DNA of 16,909 nucleotides from Lachnospiraceae bacterium (GCA_900770325.1 CAAGKE010000089.1:1-16909), one strand, 5' to 3'. Counted from the first letter of the stretch, positions 7,160-16,300 are shown. Notes: generated by a model from the letters alone, not told the origin. A program made the numbers and translations.

Positions 7160-8314
7160 ATGAAGAGTGTTTTTTTTCAAAAACAGAAATCAACACTCCT
7201 GATCCTGCTCATTGGTTTCCTATTGACAGGCATCCTCATAGCCATACCTACCGGCTATGAGGATGCTTTGATTTATCAGGGATCAGTGAGAGCAGTAGGG
7301 AGAGTTACAGAGGTGGACAATTCATCGATAATTTCCTCTGGACTAATTCAGTCAGGAGAACAGACCTGTAAAATGGTGATTGAGAACGGAAAATTTAAGG
7401 GGCAGGAGGTCACAGGTGTGAACTTCCTCAGCGGTTCTCTGGAGAAGGACAAAATATACCAAGCAGGAGACAGGGCTTTTGTGCGGATCAGCCTGAATGG
7501 AGATGAGATATCCTCCTGTGTAATGTCAGATCATTTTCGCCTGGATAAAGAGGTGTTCCTGCTGATTGCATTCGCGGTCCTTCTTATCCTTGTGGCAGGA
7601 AAAAATGGTGTTCTGGCTATTTTTTCCTTTACGATAACTGTTCTTACCATCTGGAAAATCCTGATACCGGCCTATTTAAATGGATACTCACCGGTATGGA
7701 CCGGCATTGGCATTACCTTCTTTATTACCGTGGTAATTATATTTTTTGTATATGGATTTGACCGGAGAACGGTTACGGCATCGCTGGGAGCTTTGTTAGG
7801 CATCATTACCACCTGCATTCTGGGAATGACGTTTACAGATCTGTTTAAAATCCATGGAGCGATTATGCCGGACTCAGAATCTCTGCTGTATAGCGGGTAT
7901 CAGAATCTGAATCTGACATCTATTTTTATGAGCAGTATTTTCGTAGGAGCATCCGGAGCCATGATGGATCTGTCTGTAGATATTACATCAGCAATCTATG
8001 AGGTAGTGCAAAAGAAACCGGATATTTCCTGGAAGGAAGCAGCTATTTCCGGTATGAATGTGGGGCGGGCTGCCATGGGTACCATGACTACTACGCTGCT
8101 GCTGGCTTATTCAGGCGGCTGTGTTACCTCCCTGATGGTATATATGGCACAGGGAACGCCAATTGATCATATTCTGAATTACAAATATGTGGCAGCAGAG
8201 ATACTGGATACCGTGGTGGGCAGCTTTGGCCTGGTGACGGTTGCACCCTTTACCGCGCTGGTGGCAGGGATTATGCTGACTCGCAGGAAGAAAGAAAAAT
8301 ATCTTGTACGATAG
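7160..8314 (+). CDS. YibE/F-like multi-pass membrane protein
   Basis: 384 residues. It has an N-terminal membrane anchor (about 11-30), a short extracytoplasmic beta-rich region (about 31-130) and then about seven hydrophobic segments (132-147, 150-170, 179-200, 206-224, 252-268, 306-325, 350-373). The hallmark stretch ASGAMMDLSVDITSAIYE (264-281) plus GMNVGRAAMGTMTTTLLLAY (298-317) matches the YibE/F family (Pfam PF07907 from memory), whose role is not established. It begins 12 bases after the phosphatase stop with AAGGAG at 7146-7151, so the two genes form an operon. This pairing might suggest processing or export linked to the secreted phosphatase, but that is only context. A 14-bp perfect inverted repeat sits inside its 5' end. 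A terminator follows at 8359. Confidence 0.85.
   Translation: MKSVFFQKQKSTLLILLIGFLLTGILIAIPTGYEDALIYQGSVRAVGRVTEVDNSSIISSGLIQSGEQTCKMVIENGKFKGQEVTGVNFLSGSLEKDKIYQAGDRAFVRISLNGDEISSCVMSDHFRLDKEVFLLIAFAVLLILVAGKNGVLAIFSFTITVLTIWKILIPAYLNGYSPVWTGIGITFFITVVIIFFVYGFDRRTVTASLGALLGIITTCILGMTFTDLFKIHGAIMPDSESLLYSGYQNLNLTSIFMSSIFVGASGAMMDLSVDITSAIYEVVQKKPDISWKEAAISGMNVGRAAMGTMTTTLLLAYSGGCVTSLMVYMAQGTPIDHILNYKYVAAEILDTVVGSFGLVTVAPFTALVAGIMLTRRKKEKYLVR
7230..7266. repeat. Perfect 14-bp inverted repeat inside the YibE/F gene
   Basis: GCATCCTCATAGCC (7230-7243) and GGCTATGAGGATGC (7253-7266) are exact reverse complements around a 9-base loop. It lies about 70 bases into the coding region, at the end of the first membrane helix. 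No U tract follows, so it is not a normal terminator. Confidence 0.9.
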
Positions 8315-8358
8315 AAATAAATATTCGAAACATAGTATATAAATCTGTTATAAAAGAA

Positions 8359-8399
8359 ATCGCCCCGGTTCAGACGGACTGAGGCGATAATTTTTATTT
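8359..8399 (+). terminator. Intrinsic terminator after the YibE/F gene
   Basis: Stem ATCGCC (8359-8364) with GGCGAT (8383-8388), with an inner TCAG/CTGA pairing, followed by TTTTTATTT (8391-8399). It ends the phosphatase-YibE/F unit. Confidence 0.8.
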
Positions 8400-8455
8400 C
8401 CGCACATTCTGCGCGAAAACACCTTGCGGAACAGCGGCACGTGAACAGTAACACC
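8398..8455 (+). repeat. Dispersed 58-bp intergenic repeat, copy A
   Basis: This segment aligns without gaps to the reverse complement of 10036-10093: 45 of 58 bases match by my count. It begins TTCCGCAC, contains GCGAAAA and ends GTGAACAGTAACACC. The copy has an internal inverted repeat TTCCGCA (8398-8404) / TGCGGAA (8425-8431). It starts at the U tract of the preceding terminator. Both copies are intergenic and adjoin terminators. No protein is implied. Confidence 0.75.
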
Positions 8456-8475
8456 AACAATTTCGTGAACAGTAA
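8440..8475 (+). repeat. Two direct copies of CGTGAACAGTAA
   Basis: CGTGAACAGTAA occurs at 8440-8451 and again, identical, at 8464-8475, 24 bases start to start. The second copy directly abuts the -35 region of the transporter promoter. The first belongs to repeat copy A. They could be operator half-sites or a by-product of repeat expansion. Confidence 0.7.
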
Positions 8476-8520
8476 TTGAACTTGTACAACATTGACATTA
8501 TATACATATAATATTATTAT
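8476..8520 (+). promoter_or_regulatory. Overlapping promoters of the MFS transporter gene
   Basis: TTGACA (8492-8497), 17 bases, TATTAT (8515-8520) is a strong sigma-A match. A second set, TTGAAC (8476-8481), 17 bases, TATATA (8499-8504), overlaps it. The start codon follows about 50 bases downstream. Confidence 0.65.
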
Positions 8521-8570
8521 AATTGGTGTAAAGTAGCACAATGGTTTTTCAGGGAAGGACAGGCTTATAG

Positions 8571-9809
8571 ATGATGGAGCGGGAAAAAGCAAAAACGAAA
8601 TTTCTTACTCTGCGTTATACTCTTCTGCAGGTTTGCTATTGGGGTGTTTTTTGCGGTTTAAGCGGATATGCTGCAGTCTGGCTGCAGGGGAAAGGATTTT
8701 CTGCCAGTGAGACGGGAGTGCTGATGGCCAGCGCCAATATCATAGCGGCAGTTTTACAGCCCCTGATTGCGGCAAAAGCGGATCAGCCGGGACGGATTTC
8801 GCTGAAAGGACTGCTGATTTCTATCAGCGCTGTCTGCCTGCTGGCACTGACTTTATTATGTATTACCGGGAAGGGCTTCTGGGTAATCTGTGCCGTATAT
8901 TGTCTGGCTGTGGTTGCATTGCAGATTTTGCAGCCCCTGATAAATTCAGTTAGTATGTACTATTTGAACCGGGGCGAAAAAATGAATTTCGGCTTGGCCC
9001 GTGGTGCAGGTTCTGCTTCTTATGCGGCAGTCTCTTATTGTGCGGGTATTTTGATGGAACGGATAGGAGACAGAGTTATCCCGTTGATTTCCCTGATTCT
9101 TTGTATTCCATTTTTAATTGTAATCTTTACCTTCCGTATTGAGAGGGAAGAGGAAAATAATGGAAAAACAGAGCAGAACTTGCGGGAGACGGCGGGTTAC
9201 CGGGAAAAACAGGAAAAGATGCGGTCTCTGGCTTTTTATGTGAGGCATAAAGAGTTCATGCTTGTTCTGGCCGGTGTGGTATTCTTCTTTATTTTTCATT
9301 TTATGACCAATACATATATGTATCAGATGATACAATGGGCAGGGGGAAACAAACAGGATATGGGAACAGCTGTTTCTCTGGCGGCAGTAACAGAGCTGCC
9401 TGTTATGTTTGGATTTTCCTGGCTTGTGAAAAAGATTCGTGTAGAAAATCTTTTGCGGCTGTCTGGAGTATGCTGGGTCGTTCGTTCAGTGGTGTTCTGC
9501 CTTTGTACGAATGTGACCGGAATTTATATTGCTCAGGCGATGCAGATGGTTTCTTATGCGGTGTATATTCCTTCTTCTGTTTACTACGCGAATCAGGTAA
9601 TGGATGAGTCTCATAAGGTACAGGGACAGGCTATGATGACTGTGGCGTTTACCATCGGTTCCGTATTTGGAAATCTTCTGGGAGGAAAGCTGATCGATGC
9701 CTGCGGAGTCTTTGTGATGCTGGCAGCCAGTGCGGTCTGTACCGTGATCGGTACCGTATTTTTCTTTTTCGGAACCGGAAAAACAGGAAAGAGAGTTATT
9801 CAAGAATAA
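8571..9809 (+). CDS. MFS transporter (12 membrane segments, MFS_1-like)
   Basis: 412-residue integral membrane protein, about twelve hydrophobic helices in two halves split by a charged cytoplasmic loop (about 190-222, REEENNGKTEQNL onward). The start, LRYTLLQVCYWGVFCGLSGY then VWLQGKGFSASETGVLMA, and PLIAAKADQPGR match the major facilitator group related to sugar or nucleoside proton symporters (MFS_1_like). That group carries small solutes across the cytoplasmic membrane with the proton gradient. Substrate cannot be deduced. Starts ATG 8571 or 8574 (adjacent Met codons); the ribosome site is modest (AAGGA at 8555-8559). It has its own promoter and terminator, so appears monocistronic. Nothing in the neighbouring genes indicates a substrate. 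Confidence 0.88.
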   Translation: MMEREKAKTKFLTLRYTLLQVCYWGVFCGLSGYAAVWLQGKGFSASETGVLMASANIIAAVLQPLIAAKADQPGRISLKGLLISISAVCLLALTLLCITGKGFWVICAVYCLAVVALQILQPLINSVSMYYLNRGEKMNFGLARGAGSASYAAVSYCAGILMERIGDRVIPLISLILCIPFLIVIFTFRIEREEENNGKTEQNLRETAGYREKQEKMRSLAFYVRHKEFMLVLAGVVFFFIFHFMTNTYMYQMIQWAGGNKQDMGTAVSLAAVTELPVMFGFSWLVKKIRVENLLRLSGVCWVVRSVVFCLCTNVTGIYIAQAMQMVSYAVYIPSSVYYANQVMDESHKVQGQAMMTVAFTIGSVFGNLLGGKLIDACGVFVMLAASAVCTVIGTVFFFFGTGKTGKRVIQE

Positions 9810-9860
9810 ATGAATAAAATTTTTGAAATTATTGAAAATTTCTTAAATTTTCTGAAATTG

Positions 9861-9890
9861 AAAAAACCTGGTTGCGAAACCGGGTTTTTT
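9861..9890 (+). terminator. Intrinsic terminator after the MFS transporter
   Basis: AAAAAACCTGGTT (9861-9873) pairs with AACCGGGTTTTTT (9878-9890) with one G-U pair around a 4-base loop, giving a stem ending in six U. The symmetrical A/T runs make it potentially active in both directions. Confidence 0.9.
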
Positions 9891-9900
9891 ATGTTATAGT
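9872..9900 (+). promoter_or_regulatory. Possible promoter embedded in the transporter terminator
   Basis: TTGCGA (9872-9877), 17 bases, TATAGT (9895-9900). The -35 lies in the loop and 3' arm of the terminator hairpin. It would start an RNA near 9907 that runs to the terminator at 10036 or reads through to the adhesin gene. The match is moderate. Confidence 0.4.
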
Positions 9901-9906
9901 ACTGCC

Positions 9907-10036
9907 AGGTCGAAAAAAGTCGAAAAGTACGGCGGCCGGATACAAATGAGAATTGCTGCAGTTGGTGAGCAGCGTTGCTATTAAGACACGAAAGCATATT
10001 TTTCACAGAAAAAGCTGTGATAAATATGCTTTTTTT
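9907..10036 (+). ncRNA. Candidate structured leader or small RNA
   Basis: About 130 bases between a possible promoter and a strong terminator. It has a tandem GTCGAAAA-type repeat near 9909-9926, a GC-rich stretch GTACGGCGGCCGGATAC, a GCTGC/GCAGC hairpin near 9953-9972 and a 12-codon mini-ORF (MRIAAVGEQRCY) without a ribosome site. I could not match it to any riboswitch or small RNA family I know. It could be a free small RNA or an attenuated 5' leader of the adhesin mRNA. Confidence 0.35.
9991..10036 (+). terminator. Strong intrinsic terminator upstream of the adhesin gene
   Basis: AAAGCATATTTTTCACAG (9991-10008) pairs with CTGTGATAAATATGCTTT (10015-10032) with one internal mismatch, giving a 17-bp stem with a 6-base loop. 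It ends in seven to eight T (to 10036). No ORF ends near it: it lies 181 bases after the transporter stop, past that gene's own terminator. Confidence 0.85.
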
Positions 10037-10093
10037 GCGTTACCGTTCATGTGCTGCTGTTCTGCAGGACATTTTCGTGCAGGCTGTGCCGAA
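10036..10093 (-). repeat. Dispersed 58-bp intergenic repeat, copy B
   Basis: Read on the minus strand it begins TTCGGCAC and ends ATGAACGGTAACGCA, matching copy A (8398-8455) in 45 of 58 positions. The terminal stem is less perfect here (TTCGGCA against TGCAGAA). Like copy A it abuts a terminator, but in the opposite orientation. Confidence 0.75.
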
Positions 10094-10108
10094 GTCCCGG
10101 AGCAATAT

Positions 10109-10243
10109 ATGCGTTACTTGAATAAAGGGAACAGCAGCTTTTCACTGCAGAGTATGTGTATGAAGCATGATACAGGGTTCTCATATGTGTCTCTGCAGTC
10201 CGCCGGAGGATTATATGCAGGAAAAGCCGGAAAAGATAAATAA
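10109..10243 (+). CDS. Doubtful 44-residue ORF
   Basis: ATG 10109 to TAA 10243, preceded by GGAG at 10099-10102. The product is hydrophilic (MRYLNKGNSSFSLQSMCMKH at the start) with no membrane segment and no family I know. It lies in the leader of the adhesin gene, 69 bases ahead of it. The ribosome site is acceptable but codon pattern gives no support, and it may simply be untranslated leader. Confidence 0.22.
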   Translation: MRYLNKGNSSFSLQSMCMKHDTGFSYVSLQSAGGLYAGKAGKDK

Positions 10244-10245
10244 CC

Positions 10246-10281
10246 GGGCGCCCCCAAAAAGAAATATGGTAAAGGGCGTCC
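10246..10281 (+). other. GC-rich hairpin in the adhesin leader
   Basis: GGGCGCCC (10246-10253) can pair with GGGCGTCC (10274-10281), one G-U pair, around a 20-base A-rich loop. No U tract follows. It ends 31 bases before the start codon and 14 before the ribosome site; GGGCGCCC is also self-complementary. Confidence 0.5.
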
Positions 10282-10312
10282 AATGCAGTTAGAAGAAAGG
10301 AAGAGGTTGTGA

Positions 10313-13300
10313 ATGGGAAAAAGACGGAAACGCTGCCTGGCACTATTGCTGGCAGTGTCTACAGCAGTATCCTGCATATCCGGAGGACTGACAGGCGGAG
10401 CAGAGGCAGGATATAGCGATGACTTACTGATATCTGCCGGTAAAGTTGCCGGGATATCTGTGATACCGATAAATAGTAAGGAAGCAGATGTGAAGGAGAA
10501 GACATCGGACTTTGGAAATACTGATACAAATGCAGGAGCGGATACGGTCAGTGAGTCCGGGATGTCAGCAGGAGAAGATGTGGAGGGAGAACCCGGGATG
10601 TCAGCAGGATCAGATGCAGATGGAGAGCCGGGGATGTCAGCAGGATCGGATGCGGATGGAGAGCCTGGAATATCAGCAGGAACGGGCACAGACAATGAAA
10701 CTGGAATATCAGCAGGAACGGGCACAGACAATGAAACTGGGATATCAGCAGGAACGGGTACGAACGGTGAAGCTGGAATGTCAGCAGGAACAGGCACGGA
10801 CGGTGAAGCTGGAATGTCAGCAGGTGCTGGTACGGAGGGAGAACCCGGGATGTCAGCAGGAACGGGCACGGACGGAGAACCCGGGACGTCAGCAGAAGCA
10901 GGCACGGGCGGAGAAACTGCGGCATCAGCAGGAACAGATGCAAATGGAGAACCCGGGATATCAGCGGGATCGTTTTCGGACGGAGAACCGGGAATATCAG
11001 CGGGAACGGGTTTGGACGATGAGCTGCAGGATACTGCGGGAACGGATGCAGCAGAGTCACTGGATACGGATGTCTTTTCTGAACTGACAACAGATTTTGA
11101 AAGAGATGAAGAGTCTGATACGGCTGATGAAGCACTTTCAGGAGAAGAACCGGAAACGGAAAATGAGACAGAAAGTGAGACAGAGAATGAAATGGAGAGC
11201 GATCTGTATAAAGTATATCTGATGCAGGATGCGCTTTATACCCTGGAGGTCTCTCAGAACCGGTATGAGTATGAGCAGGGCGAGACAGTATATTTTACTG
11301 CGGAGGCTTCCAGCGGCGTACAGATCGTTTCTGCTGATATTCTGGAGGTGCTGGATCCGGCAGAGCAGCTCTCCGGATTTTCGGGAGCAGCAGAAGAAAT
11401 ATCGGATTTTCTGGATCTGTCAGGCCGGGAAGAGGAACCGGATCTTCTGCTGGTTTCCGGTGAAGCGGCAGAGGCAGTAAGAGAGACTCGGGAAGCCGGT
11501 CTGGAAATGGTTTCCGGTGAAGAGGCAGAAGCAGAAAAAGATACCCGGGAAGCCGGTCTGGAAACGGTTTCCGGTGAAGCGACAGAAGCAGTAAAAGATA
11601 CCCGGGACGCTGAACCGGGATCTGTTTTCAGGAGCGGGGAAACAGAGCAGGAAGAAGAAACGGCAGCCTACAGCTTTGTAATGCCGGATTCTGATGTGAT
11701 TATTACATGCGATACGGAAATGATCCAGACCGCTGCGGTATTTTCCGGAGAAGAGGATGACATACCGGAAGTGGATCATGCAGAACTGATCGTGGATACG
11801 GTTCCGGGACCGGCCCAGTATCCGCAGCAGCTTGTGAACGGCAGCTCGAAGCTGTGGACTTCTGTGAAGCATGTCAGGCTGTTCGACAGCAGCGGGAATT
11901 TGATCGATACCTGCATTGCGTACTGTATGCAGCCCTCTCTGAGCGGCCCTGCTTCCGGGACAAATGTGCCGGAAAGCCAGATTGAGGAATTGGAGACCGG
12001 GACAAAGGACAGGACGCTGGCAAAGATCCTTTATTACCTGTACGGCGGACCCGCATGGGGCAGAGAGGTGACGGATCAGAGCGGAAATACGCTGGATTAC
12101 AGAGAACTGATGGAAGCCATTGGATGTGCTACAGATGGAAACTGTCTTGCAGTTACTCATCTTGTACTGGGGTATGTGTATGATAACAGCCGGTGGAATT
12201 ACGGATGTAATGCCATGGGTAATCCGGTTGCGGACGCGCTGAACACTCAGGGACAGACCGCGATACGGGAACTGGCGGAAAAGATCAGGAATATGCCGGA
12301 TCCCAAAGCAGAGTTTTCTTCCTCCACATCCGACAGTTATTATGAAAACGGGCAGGTAAGATCAGAGACGATTACATATCATGCCAATGCGGATAATGCC
12401 GCGGTGGTCAAGCTTCCTGCCGGAATTTCCCTGTATAATGAGACATCAGGTACGGTACAGACAGGGACAGTTACGATTTCCGGCGGGGATAAATTCCATC
12501 TGCTTGCGAATGGAATTTCCGGAAACGGAAGCTATGTATTTACTACTACGTTTGCCACCGATTTTTCCGCATACAAGATCTCATTTCCCGGAAAGCAGGA
12601 TCTGGGCTTTTCTTATACGGCAGGGGATAAAAAGCTTTCTTTATCTGTAGAATGGGTAAATCCTCTGATTCCGGTATCTGTGAAAAAAACATCAGCAAAT
12701 CAGAATATATCCGATGGAAACAGCATGTATTCCCTGGCAGGAGCTGTATTCAAGCTTTATCAGGGAAGCACAGAAAAAGCATCCTTTACTACGGATGAAA
12801 ACGGAAATACTGCGGCTGTGGAAGTGGAGCCGGGAACCTATGTTTTAAAGGAGACCGTAACGCCAAAGGGCTTTAAAAAAGCAAAAGATCAGACGGTAAC
12901 GATTGATCCGGATGATGGAACGAAGGTGATTTCAATCACGGATGAACCGGTGGCGGGTACCTGCAGTGTGTTGCTGAAAAAAGTGATTTCCGGAGGTGTT
13001 GAAACAGATATTTCAAAAGGCGGAGCGCAGTTTCGGATGGAATTCTACGGATCGGAAACGGCGTCCGGGACACCTCTTAAAACATGGGTATTTGAAACTG
13101 ATTCGTCGGGTATCATTCAGCTTACTTCCCGCTTTCAGGTGCAGGGAGACACTCTGTATGGGGATGGCATATTGCCGCTGGGAACCTTGAAGGTTACAGA
13201 GATCCGGGCACCGGAAGGTTTTTGTCTGGATGAGACTCCCCAGACTGTGCAGATTACTCAGTCTGGAGAGACCGCAGTATTCAGCCATTCCCTGTCAGAT

Positions 13301-16300
13301 GCTGTATTTCAGTTTTCGGATCAGCTCGTTTTTGGAGGACTTCGTCTGAAAAAAGAGGACAGGGAGACCGGGACGGCGCAGGGAGATGCCTCACTGGCAG
13401 GGGCTGAATTTGCAGTCTATAATGCCAGTGATTATGCGGTGATACGGGCAGATGATACCAGTACGAAATATCAAAAGGGGCAGGAAGTCTGCCGTATGAT
13501 CACAGACAGGGATGGAATTGCACAGACACCGGAAATCCGGACAGACGGTACTGTTCTCCAGCTTTTACAGGCAGGAACTTATACGGTGAAGGAAGTGAAA
13601 GCTCCAAAAGGATATGTGATGGAGGAGTACAGCCGTACGATTACCATTACGGAAAATGGTCAGATTCTGGATATATCCGATACACCGGCCAGAGACCGGG
13701 TCATCCGTTTTGATCTGACGATCCAGAAATTCCGGGATACCTCTGACCGGGAAGAGCCGGGCGAAAATCTGATGCCTCTGGAAGGCATTGAGTTTGGAAT
13801 TTATCTGGAAACCACAGGGGAAAAGATTCTTTCAATCACTACAGGCGCAGACGGTACAGCCACTACCAGGTCGGAAGATTATCCTTTCGGAAGACTGCCC
13901 TACGGCAGATACGTGGTGAAAGAAGAGAAATATCCGGTGGACGTGGTTCCGGTCAGTGATTTTATAGTGGAAGGAACGGAAGATGGAAAAGAATATAAAG
14001 GAATCTATAAGAATGATGTACCGGTGGAGGAATATCTGGAGCTGAGAAAAACAGATGCAGAGACCGGAAAGCCGATTCTGACCGGAGCGGTTTTTCAGAT
14101 TCTGGATGATCAGAAAAATGTTCTTTCTTTCAAAGTGAGCCACCCGAAGCATCAGGTGATCACTGATTTTACCACGGATGAGAATGGTGTGGTTACGCTC
14201 CCGGAACGATTGCCATACGGTACCTATTATCTCCATGAAGTTAAGGCACCATCCGGATATCTGAGGGGAGAAGATCTGAAGTTCCAGGTGACTGTCAGAA
14301 ACTCCTGGGAAAACACGATCACCATCACTTATGAAAATACTCCGGTAAAAGGCCGCATCCGTCTGACAAAGCTGGACAAAGATACGGAGCAGAAGCTTTC
14401 CGGAGCTGCATTTCAGGTATTTGCGGCAGAAGATATTATCACCGGTGACGGTACCGTTCGTCTGGCCGTGGATGAACTGGCAGATACGATTACTGTGGGA
14501 GAGGACGGTATCGGGTATTCAAAAGAGCTTTACCCTGGCAATTATTATTTGATTGAAAAGAAAGCTCCTGAGGGGTATTGTCTGGATACGACCCGCCATG
14601 AAGCCGTACTGGATTATGAAGATCAGGATACAGCTGTGGTATATGCGGATGTGACTGTGAAAAATAAACCTACAAAACTGTATCTTTTCAAAAAAGATAC
14701 AGACGGAGAAGTTCTTTCCGGAATCACTTTTGAAATAAACGGCAGAAGCTTCCGGACAGATGGAGAAGGAAGGATTCAGGCAGAAAAACTCCTGCCGGGC
14801 ATTTATACTATCCGGGAAACAGAGACGCTGCCGGGATATGTTCTGGATCCTGTGCCCCATTATGTTACTGTGGATGAGGAGGGTTTTATTTATGAATCAG
14901 ATCCGGAAGGAAGGAATCTTTCGGCTGATGGAGAGAAAACTGACACCTGTACACTGTTATGGGAAAATGATTATACCAGGTGGGATTTTTCAAAAACAGA
15001 TGTAAATGGAGACGGGGAACTGCCGGGTGCAAAAATGAGCATTCTGGATCAGGAGGGAGAGGAAGTGTGTTCCTGGATCTCCGGAAAAGAAGAGCATCGT
15101 ATCAGTAAGCTTCCCGCAGGTGACTATACACTGGTAGAAAAGACGGCTCCCGCTGGCTTTGTCACTGCTGCAGAGATGCCGTTTACCGTAACAGAGACCG
15201 GGATTGTGCAGAAGCTGACCATGGTGGATAAACAGCTTCTGGTAAAAAAGGTAAATCCGGATGGATCGGATGTTGCAGGAGCTGTTCTGGAAATCCGGGA
15301 TATGGAAGGGAATGTGCTGGATACCTGGGAGACCGATGGCAGCGCACATCCCGCCAGTGGACTGAAAGTGGGAGATACCTGTATTTTGGCAGAGATAAGG
15401 GCACCGGAAGGATATGTGGAAGGTGCTCCGGTAACCTTTACAGTGACAGATGACGGTGTGAACCAGGTGGTTTTAATGGTCAATAAGCAGGTCTGCGCAT
15501 ACAAAATTGACAGTAATGTAAGTATACTGGCAGGAGCACAGATGGAAGTCCGCCGGGACAGCCTGGATGGGGCATTGGTGGATCAGTGGATCTCAGATGG
15601 AAGTGAACACGCAATTCGGGGGCTTCAGGCCGGATATACCTATGTACTGGCAGAAACTCGGGCGCCTGAGGGCTACGCTCTGGCATCTCCAATCACATTT
15701 ACTGTTCAGGATAACGGAGAAAATGATGTATTTAGCATGGTAAATAAGCAGGTATGGATGTCAAAACAAAGTGTGACAGGCTCGGAAGAGATTCCCGGAG
15801 CATCGATTCGGGTCTTTGATCAGAACGGAAACTTGATGGATTCCTGGATCTCCGGAGAAGAACCGCATCCCATCTCGAATCTGACTGTGGGAGAAACCTA
15901 TATTTTGCATGAGGAAGCCGCTGCGGAAGGATATGTGACGGCCACTGATATTACATTTACTGTAGCAGACGATTATACGGATCAGCATGTGGTACTGAAG
16001 GATAAGCAGGTAATGGTCTCAAAACAGGAAATTACCGGGAAAAAAGAGATCGGCGGAGCTGTTCTGACTGTATTGGATCAGGAGGGCTGTGTGGTAGATT
16101 CCTGGACTTCTATAGAAGGGGAAAAGCATCCAATCAGCGGCCTGGCTGTGAATCACACTTATGTTTTGCGGGAAGAAATCGCGCCGGATGGATACGTAAG
16201 GGCAGAGGAGATCATCTTTACAGTCGAGGATGATTTTTCAATCCAGGTGGTGGAAATGCTGGACGATGTTACAAAGGTAGAGATTTCAAAGACGGATATC

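Larger units (their letters stand above)
9810..10312 (+). other. 503-base intergenic region upstream of the adhesin gene
   Basis: No convincing conserved gene. In order it contains an AT-rich palindrome GAAAATTT-CTT-AAATTTTC (9834-9852), the transporter terminator (9861-9890), a possible promoter (9872-9900), a structured leader-like stretch ending in a strong terminator hairpin (to 10036), repeat copy B (10036-10093), a doubtful 44-residue ORF (10109-10243), a hairpin (10246-10281) and the adhesin ribosome site AAAGGAAGAGG (10296-10306). Confidence 0.7.

Noticed and set aside
8541..8570. Nine-codon upstream ORF (ATG 8541 to TAG 8570) abutting the transporter start
   Set aside because: No ribosome site and no sign of a regulatory peptide; likely chance.
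8179..8592. 137-residue minus-strand ORF
   Set aside because: It crosses a terminator, a dispersed repeat and a promoter, and overlaps both neighbouring genes; no ribosome site.
9834..9852. AT-rich palindrome GAAAATTT-CTT-AAATTTTC after the transporter stop
   Set aside because: All A/T-rich, weak stem, and a proper terminator follows at once; likely compositional.
9907..10036. Cyclic di-GMP (class I or II) or other known riboswitch before the adhesin
   Set aside because: I looked for the conserved core sequences of the c-di-GMP, fluoride, guanidine and cobalamin classes and found none; kept only as an unassigned leader.
10114..10905. 263-residue minus-strand ORF rich in Pro-Ala-Asp-Ile-Pro repeats, and similar ORFs at 10548-11135 (-) and 10512-11087 (+)
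   Set aside because: They are shadows of the 36-bp repeat array, whose unit has no stop in several frames. The 10313-16678 frame has signal peptide, domains and a sortase motif.
10562..11029. CRISPR-like regular 36-bp periodicity
   Set aside because: Units are contiguous with no spacers, vary in sequence and are in frame within a surface protein gene.
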